From Branchinecta lynchi (taxonomy: Eukaryota > Arthropoda > Branchiopoda > Anostraca > Branchinectidae), in NCBI GenBank assembly GCA_023053575.1, contig JAKZAP010000008.1, forward strand, positions 7,986,034 to 8,050,033: a DNA stretch of 64,000 nt. Direction: 5' to 3'. The position numbers and the translations under genes were made by a program. This document shows positions 12,641 through 25,000 of this stretch, piece by piece. Positions within the stretch are counted from its first letter, which is position 1. Every line of letters starts with the position of its first letter. Below the pieces are notes generated by a model. The model saw nothing but the letters and a program-made list of their open reading frames with translations, made no database searches and had not been told where the DNA came from.

Positions 12641-12759
12641 GATGAGGTTTATTTTTCTATCTTGATATATTTGGAGTCAAATTGGGCTTATGTATTACAT
12701 CTTATCTAAGTTGTTTGAAAGGAAGTTTTCGACGGGCACATTGTATAGTGAAGGGTTGA

Positions 12760-13160
12760 TGTCGGTAAATGGTACTTTTGCTAAAGGACACCTTGCACTA
12801 CATTGTGTTTCGCCTCCGATGTTCAGAAATAGTTGACCACTTGGCATCTAAGTTAAGCTGACAGAAAATGACAACGCTCGGCTGTTTTTAGCTCTTTCCA
12901 TAATCCTTGCCTTGTATGACAATCTTTGCATAACCAGTCTCAGAACGAATAAGCTCGTCGGAAACAATGATTTGATATCATGTATTAAAGTGAACAAATG
13001 TACCCATCGTAATAATTACTGTATTACTAATATAGAGAAGGAAATAGGTTTCACTTATGAAGTGAAGAATATCGGTAACGGTAATGAATGCAAAGCAATA
13101 CGAATACGAGTAGAAAAATAATACGAGTATAATGAATTACTATCATAAGTACGACGCGTT
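12760..13160 (-). repeat. Interspersed repeat family H, copy 2
   Basis: This reverse-oriented copy shares ATAGTTGACCACTT, GGCTGTTTTTAGC and ACTTATGAAGTGAAGAAT with 36,705-37,085. It lies in the intron just before the 13,174 exon of the THAP pseudogene. Confidence 0.6.
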
Positions 13161-13548
13161 TTCTTTGTTGCAGTGGTGGGACGTGCGAATCGGAATATGA
13201 GCTCCCGTCCATTCAAATGGCATTGGTCGACGTCCCCTTGTTGATTAGGCTCCTGTCTGGGTCGTGCGTCAAGTGTTGACAAGCACGTTCAACCATGATG
13301 GCCTACAAGAGCGTTGGCACCGTCTTCGTTGCGACGATGGTTTGCACAGGTCATTGTGGAGAAACGTTAAGTCACTTTTATTTCACAGAGAGCGTACAGG
13401 TTTGTTTCTGACAGTACTTGTTTATAAGCGTAAATTAGTTTACAACGGTAAACTAAGACCATATACGATCTGGCGGGAAAACAAGACCATAGACGAGCTG
13501 GTAAACTATTTGTGTTTGCAGTTTGTTACAACTTTGTTGCCTCTCGTA

Positions 13549-14333
13549 TGAAAGTCCTTGATAAGCATCACGGTTTTGGCCACGTAAAAACATTATTACA
13601 AAATAGAGCAAGAAACGAAGGACTTAGCGCGTAGAAGTTAATAACCCAGTCTGAGCGGTTGATAGGACCTGTCTTCCTTCATAATTCATACGTTTTCGAG
13701 CAGAAAGTGGTGGAGCCAATCACGCATAGGAGAGTCATCCCTCTTCACTGGAGATGTGGCGCTGTCGACTGCAATTCTGACTTCTGGCAGCAGTCCATCG
13801 AAAGTAGTCAGGATGCTCCAGTTTATGGGTGTTCCGTCCTACAACATCCGGACATACTACCGCCATCAGCGGTCGTTTCTGCTGGGAAGCGTGTAACGGT
13901 GTTGGCTGAACCAGCAAGAACATCTGCTGGTTTCGCATGAAAGTCCTTGATAAGCATCACGGTTTTGGCCAAGTAAAAACACTATTACAACATTTTGAAA
14001 GTAATAGAGCAAGAAACGAAGGACTTAGCGCGTAGAAGTTAGTAACACAGTATGAGCGGTTGATAGGACCTGTCTTCCTTCATAATTCTTACGTTTTTCG
14101 AGCAGAAAGTGGTGGAGCCAATCACGCATAGGGGAGTCATCCCTCTTCGCTGGAGATGTGGCCCTGTCGACTGCAATTCTGACTTCTGGCAGCAGTCCAT
14201 CGAAAGTAGTCAGGATGCTCCAGTTTATGGGTGTTCCGTCCTACAACATCCGGACATACTACCGCCATCAGCGATCGTTTCTGCTGGGAAGTGTGTAACG
14301 GTGTTGGCTGAACCAACAAGAACATCTGCTGGA
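13549..14333 (+). repeat. 390-bp tandem duplication carrying a transposase exon
   Basis: Unit 1 (13,549-13,937) and unit 2 (13,938 to about 14,333) are nearly identical from TGAAAGTCCTTGATAAGCAT to AACATCTGCTGG. Each carries the acceptor TTTTCGAGCAG and the exon start encoding KWWSQSRIGESS. Each also has the same in-frame TAA (13,894 and 14,296), so that stop predates the duplication. Only unit 2 runs on into the DGRCDSPGH part. Confidence 0.8.
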
Positions 14334-14887
14334 TGAAATACTTGACACAGGTGACGTTCACCTTGCCGCGGACGGCCGCTGCGACTCTCCTGGACACAAT
14401 GCAATGTTTTGCATTGTGTCATTTATGGACGTGAAGAGCAAGAAGATAGTCCAGGTCAACTTGTGCCAGGTTCGCTCTTAATTTCGTACAGATATTTATT
14501 TTAGTGTGGTTGCTCTAGCTATTATGCCACTTGGGTCAGAAGTCATTAACCTAAAACACACGAAAAATATACCAAGCAACGCTCCTGAATTTAGTTGCAT
14601 GTATCTTGCCTCCCGCTTTAAAAGCTGGCTGCGCTATAGTATGCGTATCTGGACTTGCGGATTTTTGCATTCCTTCTTCTCTGAAAGTTGATTGGAGTTA
14701 AACCTGGTGCTGTGATTTCATTCTGGACTCGGCTACTGTTTTTGTTGTTTGATTGGGTCGTCGAAAGGGTAGAGATTCTTCTGCATTTTGGTTTGGGAGT
14801 CAACAGTCTCTTCTTCTTCTTTCCAGCTAAGATGGATACGTTTTGGCGGCATGTATCGGCGATTTGTAGTTCCGTACTTCGGTGACA

Positions 14888-15085
14888 GATGTTCCTTCCG
14901 CCCAAGCTGACTGCGAATCATAGTTGACGGTGCAAAACGGATAAGTCAGCTACATGTTATTCGAACTGTATTTCGGCCCTTCTTGGCAAGGTTCCTCTTG
15001 AGGCTCAAGCCGAACAAGTTGGAACATTAACTTGTGGAAAAACAATTAAAGCTTCGCAGTCAGCTTAATTGGGCTTGTCAATCTA
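14888..15085 (+). mobile_element. Foldback family C, copy 2
   Basis: It is bounded by GTTCCTTCCGCCCAAGCTGACTG and CGCAGTCAGCTTAATTGGGC. Inside are TTTCGGCCCTTCTTGGCAAGG and CTTGAGGCTCAAG. Confidence 0.65.
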
Positions 15086-15289
15086 TGAGCGCCGGAGGGA
15101 GTCACGTTTCTTGTGTTTACTCTTTGACTTTAGGCATGGAAGTCTGTACTCTGTCGTGTCCGGGGGTCGAGATATGTTGTTCAGACTTCGTATAAGGATT
15201 GACTGGCAAAGTACAGGCCAAGCTGTGTTTGGGTCCTTTAGATATTTAGAGGTTTCAAATCAAGGGCAAAAAAAGTTATGTTTTGTAAG

Positions 15290-15907
15290 TTATTGAGATA
15301 GTCGTGGAAGGGGTAAGGAGGCCCGCTAAATCCATATCTGAACTTAGTCTTCTTACCGGACAAATGATTCACCGGGAATTCGGCCGAACTGGAAATTTGG
15401 TTGAAGCTGAAAGTTATTTCCGAAGTCGATTAGAGATTCGGTATCGGGGTAAGGAAACATGATGAATTGAATTTTGAACTTTATTTCCTTGACATATAAG
15501 CTGGCAAAATTTGCCAAACCCTGGAAATTTGGATTCTCCTCTCGATGTCGCACTAGCTCTTTTGCTCTGCATGCAGTTCGCCGGGTATGCTGCTAAAACA
15601 CGAAGAATTTTGTCAAAGTAAAGGACCTTTCTGAAGTCGATTAAGTTGAGATATTGGAGTAAAGATCCTTTCTAAATCCATATCTGAACTTGGTTTTCTC
15701 ACCTGATTAGTTGTTTGACCGTAAGTTGCAAAAACTCCAAACGGTGACATTATTTTGTTTACATATTTTAGCTTTGGATTAAGGATAAATAGCAAAATGT
15801 TAAAGAGGCCTGACGAAAACTAGAAAATCTACAGGATTCAATTGTCTGGATCAAGAAGTCTTATAAACATTACATTTATGGGATCCCGTCGAAACCTTTG
15901 GTCTTGT
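15290..15907 (-). repeat. Minisatellite element, family A, reverse copy
   Basis: It ends with GGGATCCCGTCGAAACCTTTGGTCTTGTTT, the reverse complement of the family-A opening. Internal GGGGTAAGGA and TCCGAAGTCGATTAGAG blocks match the repeat units at 2060-3030. Confidence 0.55.
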
Positions 15908-16256
15908 TTCTTTTCCCTTCAGCTTCTCTTTCTTTGCTGTCGAACATGCCCCAAGTGATTTTGTCCGGACCTGCCCCTGATTCTGTTTTGGCAGAATAAA
16001 TACATTTCTAACTCTCAAGTTGTAGTAGCCTATCAATTACGGAAATACGTTTCTGATATGGTAGAGCCAGTCTAAAACTACCTAAACAAAAATCACCGAC
16101 GATGTAAGTGGGTTCGGAACTACCAAAATGAGGTTCCAAACCTATGACGAAGGACTTACTTTCGTGCGAAAAAGGTGACACTAACATCGGCTTGCTATGA
16201 TTGCATGTGAGGTCAGCTGCAGGAATTTTTTGACAGAAGAAGCGTATGACAGCTCT

Positions 16257-18330
16257 AAACAAGAGCTACGAGCTCATATGGCTCTTTTTACGAGTAGGCG
16301 ATACAAGAAAGTAGATGAGAACGTCACAGAAAACACCCGCCATCCAAAAATGCGGTTTGGAAATAGAAATAGTATATTTAGTTTCACTCTAAGCAGTTAC
16401 GGCATCGTCTCGGATTATCTGTAGCGCATGACTGTTCAAACTTCCTAGTTTCATCCTATCCACTCGTTTGATCCCTAGTAGTGCTACACGATTCCCGATA
16501 CTCCCTCCATCTCCCCCTACCGTGGCCGAATCTGGTTCGGATTAAAAAATGGATCATCTAAAGCATCTTCTTTTATACCATCTATCAAGTTTCACTGGAG
16601 CCTGAGCATTTTTGGGAAATGTTGGCACCCCCCCCCCACACCGTTGTCGGATCCGGTTAGGACCCTAAAATATGTCATCTAGGGTATATTCTTTTTATCA
16701 TTCCAAGTTTCATTTAACTGATGCACTCGTTTGACCCCTATACCAGCCTCAAAGTTTCCGGCATTCTCCCTCCAACTCCCCCCCCCCCCCCCACTGTGAC
16801 CGAAGAGGACTTGGAAACATAAACATCGTATCTCTTAATCTCCTCTTCCCGGCAATCAAGTTTTACTGAAATAGGAGCATAGCCTATCTTCAAATTTCCC
16901 CCCCCCCCCTACCTTGGCCGAATCCTTCCCGAAAGCCAAATAACAAATCTAGGCCGCATAAACTCGACACTCTCGAACTTGCATCTCATTCGGTCAATCC
17001 GTTTAGTTCTTGTGCATGGCAAAAGTTACCCCCTCCCCCCCCCCAATTCCCGCAACCGTGGTCGCATTTTGTTCGAACACATGTTTTACATGTCTAGGTC
17101 ATTGATTCTTATCAACAATTAAGTTTCACTCGATCGCAATTTGTAGAAGTCAATTTCCATATTTCCCTTCCCTCGCTCCCCCAAAAATGCTCGGATCTAG
17201 GAACGGAAGTTTCCGGGGGTATGTTGTGTCAGTTTCTTAAGTCAATTATGTCGGGTCATTAATATGCCTTTCGTTGTCTTAGTACATCTGAAACTATTCC
17301 AACTCGCGACTACCGGAATTCCAGGAAACCCCCTCCAGCTCCCCCCACAGAGCCCCGAAACCATCTGGCTCCGTCAATTTCGTATCTAGTCCTAATGCCT
17401 TTATCTCTCCATTAAGTTCCGTCCCAATCGCTCTGCTTTGAGCGTTTCTTGAGTTTTCCGCCCCTCCCGATCCCTCCACATGTGTCGGACCCGAACCGGA
17501 CTTGACACTGAACTCTTTCCTCTTTCCACCTGCCAAGTTTCATTCAAACCCGATCGCCCGTTCCAAGTTTCATCGTCATAGCACATCAGGAAGTATGCCG
17601 AACTCGCGGGATCACCAGAAATTCTCCTCCCCCCCAAATCCTCCGCAGTGCCCGGATCCGGTCCGTACGGCGTATCTAGGACTTGTGCTTGTTCTTCCAA
17701 CCAAGTTTCATCCCGATCCTTCAATTCTAAGCGTTTCTCAAGATTTCCTGTTCCCTTCTCCAGCTCCCCCAGTGTCATCGGATTCGGTCCGGATTTAAAG
17801 TGGGACACGAGGTCATCCTGAATATCAACTTTCATCAAGATCCAATCACCCGTTCGCAAGTTATATATACCTAAATTTTTGGCTTCCCCTTCCCTTCCCT
17901 CCACCCCCCCCCCCCAGATGGTCGGATCGGGGAAGTGACTATTTCCTACTTAATCCAGTCTGTAAATATTCTTTGAGCCCAAGCTGACTTTGAAACATTT
18001 ATTCAAACAATGTTTACACGGATACGTCAGCTCTGATTTTTCATCAGCGATATTTCGGCCCTTCTTGGCAAGGGTCCTCGTCAGGCTGACGAGGACCCTT
18101 GCCAAGAAGGGCCGAAATATCGCTGATGAAAAATCAGAGCTGACGTATCCGTGTAAACATTGTTTGAATAATCCAGTCTGGTCCCTGACATGCCTGCCAA
18201 TTTTCGTCGTCCTAGCACATCAAGAAGCACCGACCTCGCCGGATCACTAGAAATTCAGACCCCCCCCCCCCCAAGTGCCGAATTGCCCCCCCCCCCCCCC
18301 CTTTGCCGAAGGGCAAGTGCCATAAAAACA
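16257..18330 (+). repeat. C-rich minisatellite composite, family B, copy 1
   Basis: It opens with AAGAGCTACGAGCTCATATGGC and continues as diverged units containing CCAAGTTTCAT, CGTCCTAGCACATC, CACCGGAATTCC, a run of 9-15 C, and GGATCCGGTCCGG. It closes with a GGCAAGTGCCATAAAAAC block. Other copies lie at 22,800-24,640 (reverse), 32,930-34,290, 42,200-43,400, 45,290-45,555, 49,605-51,705 and 57,415-58,110. A family-C foldback is nested at 17,962-18,175. No conserved coding frame is seen. Confidence 0.75.
17962..18175. mobile_element. Near-perfect foldback palindrome, family C, copy 3
   Basis: Two inverted arms of about 85-90 bp meet at GTCAGGCTGAC near 18,085. Each arm reads from AACAATGTTTACACGGATACG through TCAGCTCTGATTTTTCATCAG to the GCCCTTCTTGGCAAGGGTCC core. 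The arms look identical over their length, giving a very stable hairpin. Confidence 0.85.
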
Positions 18331-18486
18331 ATTTCGTGTAATTTATATTTCAGTAGTAAGGTTTGCAGAGTCGATGTCCGGACTGCCCCTATGACCTGCC
18401 TATGACGGACCTGCCCCGTGGTTTTCCGCATTCCGGTTTAGAGCCACCATGCGTTTTAGCCGTTTAGTCCCCCAAATGGTCATCAT

Positions 18487-18692
18487 CATCTATTCAAAGA
18501 ATATTTACAACGGATACGTCAGCTACGATTCTTCATCAGCGATATTTCGGCCCTTCTTGGCAAGGCTCCTCGTCAGGCTGAAGAAGAGCCGAAATATCGC
18601 TGATGAAGAATCGTAGCTGACGTATCCGTTGTAAACATTGTTTGAATAAATGTTTCAAAGTCAGCTTGGCTCAAAGAATATTCATCATCATC
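18487..18692. mobile_element. Foldback palindrome, family C, copy 4
   Basis: This has the same architecture as the copy 300 bp upstream. Arms run from TTTACAACGGATACGTCAGC to its inverse near 18,635, meeting at a shortened centre (about 18,573-18,590). Outer ends AGAATATT/AATATTC flank it and an AGTCAGCTTGGCTCAAAGAA end is visible on the right. Confidence 0.8.
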
Positions 18693-19042
18693 ATCAACGC
18701 TTTACTAAAACTCTGCTAGATGTTTGAGTATGTCCCTTCAGCAGAGAAAGGTCGCGAAACTCTTTGATGATATGAGGTTGTGCAGTACCTTTCCGTAAAA
18801 AAAAGTGAAAGCTTCTCTTTTCTGTTCGTAAACTTATGGATATATTGTACTATCTCTGTGTGATGGGTGTTGATAGTAAGGTAAGGACGGCCGATTAACC
18901 AACAAATCACGAGATGGATGTGAGTAAGAACACAAACCAAAAATCGCGTAGTGACGCACTTGTTATCGCTATGAATTTCGTTGCAGATAAGACGGTGATA
19001 TTCTTTTATTATCTCTTAGTCATCTCCTCGAGCTTTGTGGAA

Positions 19043-22000
19043 ATGAGTGGAAACTTTCTAAAAATTTTAATACTGTGCTTTCTCCAGCAAATCTGCAGCG
19101 CCGCAGAGTCTGGCCTAGGAAGTTTTACGTGCACGGCCGATTACTGTGGGACAATCGCTGGAAAATGCGACGAAAGATTGTGCAACAATTTCAATACCAC
19201 GAGGATTCTACATCCAGTGACAGCTTGTGACTGTTGCGAATATTGCATTCAAAACAAAGGTATTTTTTGAAGCATGTACTTCTACGTGGATGGTGCTTTA
19301 CCCGAGGGACTTGTACCTAAATTATTGAAAAAAAAAAATGATTTTTTTCTGGAAATATCGTGATTTTAATTTCGTGCATGTTCTGCGTGAATGAGAAAGA
19401 TGAAACAAAGTCATAATATACATACGTAATTAATCAATACATAATTTGTGATAATCCGCCGCCGGTGACAACTAAAGTAGTAAGTAAGTAAGTAATTTAT
19501 TTATGACCCGCCATTTTGAAAAGGCGGAGTAAATGAAGAAAATAAAGAAATAACACAGAAAAAGACACTTAATTTTCAATCTTCGGTCAGGAAGCAGTGG
19601 ACGACATCGTGCGCTGGTTGGGCCCTGTTGTCCATGATTTTTGAAAGCGATGAGGAAACATCCAAAAGGGTAACACACAGGTGAATTTTGAATTTCTCCG
19701 TCAATGTATGGTTATGACATAATTTCGACAAGTGTAGCAGGTGCTTCGCATATTTAAAATAACATGATCTCATCTTTTTAACGTCCTTCTTTCGCAGAAC
19801 ATGTAGTGGGCAGCTCTGTATACTTTGTCTATCTCCGCTGCGAAAAGGCTTGGTAATTTTTCCGAAAAGTCCCTTGCATCTATCACCCGCATTGTGTTTT
19901 CCTGCTAGTTTTCGTAGACCCCTGCACTGTAAGAAGTTTGATAACAGAAGACACATGTTTGTGCATCTATGTGTTAAACGATATGAAAATGTATCGGTTA
20001 AATGTTATTTTTTCGCAAAACAGTAAATAACATAAATTTTGTCTCGAAACACAAGGCTTAAAAGCGATAACTGCGATAATATTGCCTCGAAACAGAAGGC
20101 TTAAAAGGGTCATAACATAAATTTCCTCAGCATCCAACATAACGTAAAATTTGACACAATAATGCGCAACAACGTGTTATCTGCTATCAAACTTCGTACA
20201 GTGGGTACTTTCGCTTTCGATTAAGAAGAGATTTTCCTTCTGAATGCTGACTAATTAAATTTGAAGATTTCTTATTCAAAACAAGTTGTCACCTACCGGG
20301 GAAACAGTTTTGTCCATGGTAGCAACATGCCGAAGCCACGACCTACTGCTACTGTTAGAGGCGTGATAAACGCGAGACAATTGATGGACAAGGACTTCTA
20401 GTGCGAACACACGACCAGAATCCAGAATCCGGGCAGGAATCCTAGTCGGCAACCATCCAATCCAGGCCTGAAATCCTATTCAATTCAATTTCAATTTCGT
20501 TTAATAATAAAAAAAAAAACATCATTATACTTCCAGCCTCACCATAAGGCTCCCGCCTGGCAGTGGGTGGGGCTCACTTTTAATTCATAGCTTATTCATA
20601 GAATCAAATCAGACAAAGCAGAAGGAAAGCAAAAAGGAAAAGAAAACAAACTAAAGGAGAAAAAGAAGAAGGAAAAACTAACAAGAAAAAAATCCACAGG
20701 TGTGCGAATGATCTTCCATCGAAAAATTTATTATTCGATTAAAAAAAATTATTTAATTTTATTAAAAATTATTATTTATAATTTTTAATTTAATTAAAAA
20801 TTTATTAAAAAATTTATATTATTCGATTAAAAAATTATTATTATTTCTGTGATGCCAAAAATTAAAGCGTATGTTAACGCGATCCGCCGCTGTATCCAGG
20901 CATAAAATCCTATTATTTCTGTGATGCCAAAAATTAAAGCGAATGTTAACGCGATCCGCCGCTGTCTGCGTTTCCGTGTTAGGCCGACTACCGCTTGACC
21001 GATTACTTGTCCGGCGAAAAAACGCAGTTTCGACATGGACTGAGCATGTTTCCTTACCCCTACATGGAATGTCCAATTAGCTTGAAAAAGTATTTTCTTG
21101 TTCGCGGTTTAAGTTACAATCCCGTCCCCTTAGTATAGGGCTAAGGGGCGCGTCTCCGAATTACGTCTATACTTTGACCCTCACACCAAGTTTGAACAAA
21201 ATATCCCGCTTTTGAGAGTTATCTTGGTAATAAATGGACGGACAAGCTTTACTACATTTTGGAATCCCAAAAACTGCAGGGTCTGGTCTGATCGACAGCT
21301 AGTAGTTTTTCGGTTGGCAACCTCAACTTGTTAATTGTCGTTGTTTTTGTTCCAGGAAAGGATGCATCTTGTGACATAATTGTTTACAAGCCAAGTGTCA
21401 CCTCAGTGTGCGGCCCAGGGCTATCTTGCCAACTAAAACCTGGAACCACAGATGAATACACATGTCAGGAAGGTAAGTTTTCATAAGTATCTTTAGTCGT
21501 CGCTTAACAAGGCTAACTATCAGACCGAAAAGATTTTGAGTTTGAAGCTTCAGGAAATCTAGCTTAACCACTAGTTCCTCCAAGAAAATTAATAACAAAC
21601 ACAGTGCAAAAAAGAGACCGTTAGCCTCTACAAAGCTACTTACTAAAGCTAGAAAACTACTTACCGCAGTAGCTACACACGACGTCACGACGGTCTCTTG
21701 GCGTTGAGGCTGGAACGAGCGTTTCTACTTTCGGCAAAATATCGAGCCGTGCGCCAATCTCGCCAATCGCGTCACAGAGATCGTAGTTATCACGCTCCAG
21801 AGCCTGGTAAGCACAAACGAGTACATTCGAGTAAGAAGGGGGGAGGGGAGAGGGGGGGGAGCAGGATCTAATAGTAAGCAAAGGTTGAAACGGTCAGCGT
21901 AGTAACTCCTAGAAATTGTCCCGAGAAATGTATAGAGGCGAAAGCCTCATTATTGCAATTATATTATTGTTATTAACACGAGTTACGATAGTTACTATTG

Positions 22001-25000
22001 TAAGAAGGCGGGAACACGCTCTAAAAGTTCTAATTGTAAGAAGGGTGGAACACGCTCATAGATTGTCCAAGAACCTTTGAACGCTCACTCACAGATGGAA
22101 AAGCTTTCCAGCGGACCACTCTGTAATGGAAAGTCCATCTGCCAGTGTATTTGAGGAATGTCAGCTTATAAGCTTGAAGTCACGTCTAGTAGACCATTTT
22201 TGTTGAAGTTGAGAATTTTCTCAGCAGGCAGGTTATCATAGTTCCCGTAACAATAGCTACGTTCACACACATACTGATGAGATTTCGCGTGCAAAACTGC
22301 ACATGAGTAATTCGCATCCGACTGCGAAAACCGGACTGTGTGTGTACGTAGCTCAAGTATCAGCAACACTTCTTTACAAGCTTCCTTTTAAGTAAATAAA
22401 ATGAAAAGAACAACCATCGAGAGATGGAGGGGCAGACATACTTCTGGACTCGGCGAATTTTTTAAACTGATTAAAATGAGCCCATGGGCTTATAGAAGAC
22501 TGTACGATAGCCTGCAACCTTTTGTTAACCCCGAGATTGGTTTCCTCGACCAGGCCAGTTCTACGAAGAAACTTTACCACAGTTTCCAAGTGACTAAGAA
22601 GCTCACAAGTTTGTACGGGCTTTTACAGGGCAGAATTGTTTTCCGGATGAAAGTTGCTCTTGTTTGGCAAACAGCCAAGGGGGAGGCAGGACAAGAATGC
22701 GAGGCTGAAGACCCAAACTAAGACTTTTAAACAGCAGGAAAACCGAATGAAGAATTGTTTAGTTCTTAGTCCCTTTGCATACGGCCTTTGGCTACTTTCT
22801 ACCACTTTTTAGAGCACTTGCTCTTCGGCCAAGCGCCATATAGCGATCGCAGTTTCTGTCCGTCCGTCGGTCGGTCTGTACAGGTTTTTGCTAGTTCGGG
22901 CACTTCCACACAAGCTGGGACGATGAAACTTGGCAGGCATATCAGGGATTGCAAACGATTACGTTGAAAATAGTCACTTCCCCGATCCGAGCATCGTACA
23001 GGGAGGGGGATTCCGGAATCTTGAGGTATTTATAACTTTTGAACGGATGATCGGATCTTAATGAAACTTGATATTTGGAAAGCCCCATATGTCAGACTAC
23101 CAAATTCAAATTCGGACAGGATCCGATGACTTGGGGGGAGCTGGAGGGGGGGGGGCAAGAATCTTGGGAGACGCTTAGAGTGGAGGGATCGGGAAGAAAC
23201 TTGGTTAGAAGAACAAGAACAAGTTCTAGATACATCGCTGACATAACCGGAACGAATTCTGGCAATTCGGGGGAGTTGGGGGGGGGGGATCCGGAATCTT
23301 GAGGTATTTATAACTATAATTCTTGTGATCCCGCGAATTCGGCACTTCCTAATGTGCGATGACGATGAAACTTGGGAAGCGTATTAGGGACCCAAATAGA
23401 CTGAGCTAAGAATAGTCCTTTCCCCGATCCAACCATCATGGATGGAGTGGAGGGATAGGAAGCCCGGAGTCTAGTGGAATGCATAACTTTTGAACGGGTG
23501 ATCGGAATTGAATGAATTACTTTGCAAGTGGAAAGATCTATCGTCTCGGATGTTCCATGTCAAGTCCCGATCGGATCCGATACTTGTTCGGGAGAGGGGG
23601 GGGGGGGGGGTGGAGCGAGGCACCGGAAATCTCGTGAAACGCTTTGAGTCGAGAGGTTGGGATGGAAATTGGTGGGAAGAACAACCATTAGCCCTAGATG
23701 CGTAATTGACGAAACCAGATCGTATCGTAGCTCTGTCGGGCGAGTTGAAGGGTGTTTTCCGGAATTCCTGTGATGGCCAATCTAGGATAGTTCCAGATAT
23801 TCTAAGGACGATCAAAATTTGCAGGGATACTAGTGACTTAAGGACTCGACACAATGCCCTAAGAAAACTTGTGTTCCTGTATCCGAACATGTTTGGGGAG
23901 TTGAGGGAAGGGGAATCCGGAAAATCAGTGGCTTCCGTAAGTTGCGAGCAGGTGGTCCGACTCGAGTAAAACTTTATGGGTGATAAGAACTGATGACCTT
24001 GACAAGCAAAACATTCGTCTGAACCACATGCAGCCACAGTTGGGAGAGTTGGAGGGGGTGAGGGAGGTCCGGACACTTTTTGACATGCACACGAACCAAA
24101 CGGATGGACTGAATGTGGTGTTGGACAGTACCGAGTTTATCCGGCCTTGATTTGTTATTTGGCAAACAAGTTGAACGTTTGAATGAAGCTTGGAATGTAG
24201 AGAGATCACATACCGGTACCCTAGATGACATATTTTAGGGTTCGAATCGGATCCGACCACGGTGGGGGAGGGAGTTGGAGAGTTACTGAAAAACGCTCAG
24301 ATTCGAGTGAAAATTAAAAGGTGGTAAGAGAAGATGCTTCAGATGACCCATTTAGGAGTCCGAAACAGATTCGGCTGCGGCAGGGTAAGTTGGAGGGGGG
24401 TACCGGAAATCGTGTGGCACTCTAGTGACCAAACAAGTGGATCTATTGGGTTGAAACTTGGAAGATAGATAAGTTATTCACTCTGGATCGATCCTGGAGA
24501 TACTCAGCGTTGAATGAAACTAGATATCGTATTTCTAGGTCCGAACCGCATTGGCGGGGTATTTAGTGACGTTCTCATCTTCGTTCTTTTACCTCCTGCT
24601 CGTATCAAGTGCCATATGAGCTCGTAGCTGTTCAGATAACAAATTGGCCTTCCCCCCCTTGCGTCTGAGGCGGACGTATTTCGCCATTGACACTAAGCTT
24701 TCTCTTCTTGCTAGCAAAGACCGACTGCGTCAAAGACCTTGACACATACTTTGAGCTGGTCGCCAACGGCTCAGTTGGAGTAGCAACCGTAAAGCCAGAG
24801 TGTGACGTCGAGGGAGACTACTCGCCCAAAAGATGCCCCTACGGACTGACGTAAGTGAACTTGGAACTGAAACTTTGTCTTCAAATCAAGAACTCATAAT
24901 TTACGGCGCACTCTCCTTGTCCAGTGCGTAGTAAAAATTCATCACCATTGTCATCAAGAAGCATAATATTACTGTGTCGTGGAACAAGCGCGTCTCCCTT

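Larger units (their letters stand above)
9254..14469 (+). pseudogene. Degraded THAP-domain transposase-like gene (Kolobok type)
   Basis: Phase-compatible exons read 9254-9621, 10,989-11,124, 12,043-12,503, 13,174-13,365 and 14,106-14,469. The first carries a THAP zinc-binding layout: CSLPDC, W near residue 31, CALHF, then an F/R-rich stretch ending in LKREAVPHF. The third has a CCPQC motif and a Ser/Arg-rich linker. The fourth has the VGT...C..GH block, and the fifth WWSQSRIG, LTSGSSPSKV and ADGRCDSPGH. That order is what I know from THAP-containing transposase proteins of the Kolobok type; the family assignment is an inference. In-frame TAG (9422), TGA (13,277) and TAA (14,296) interrupt the frame, so it is read as a pseudogene. 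The TAG could conceivably be removed by a very short intron. Confidence 0.6.

Noticed and set aside
13277..13279. In-frame TGA after CVKC as a selenocysteine codon
   Set aside because: Two other stop types interrupt the same gene and no SECIS-like hairpin is evident, so decay is the simpler reading.
16620..18310. Proline-rich or glycine-rich ORFs over C-runs
   Set aside because: They arise from homopolymer tracts in family-B minisatellites and are not conserved between copies.
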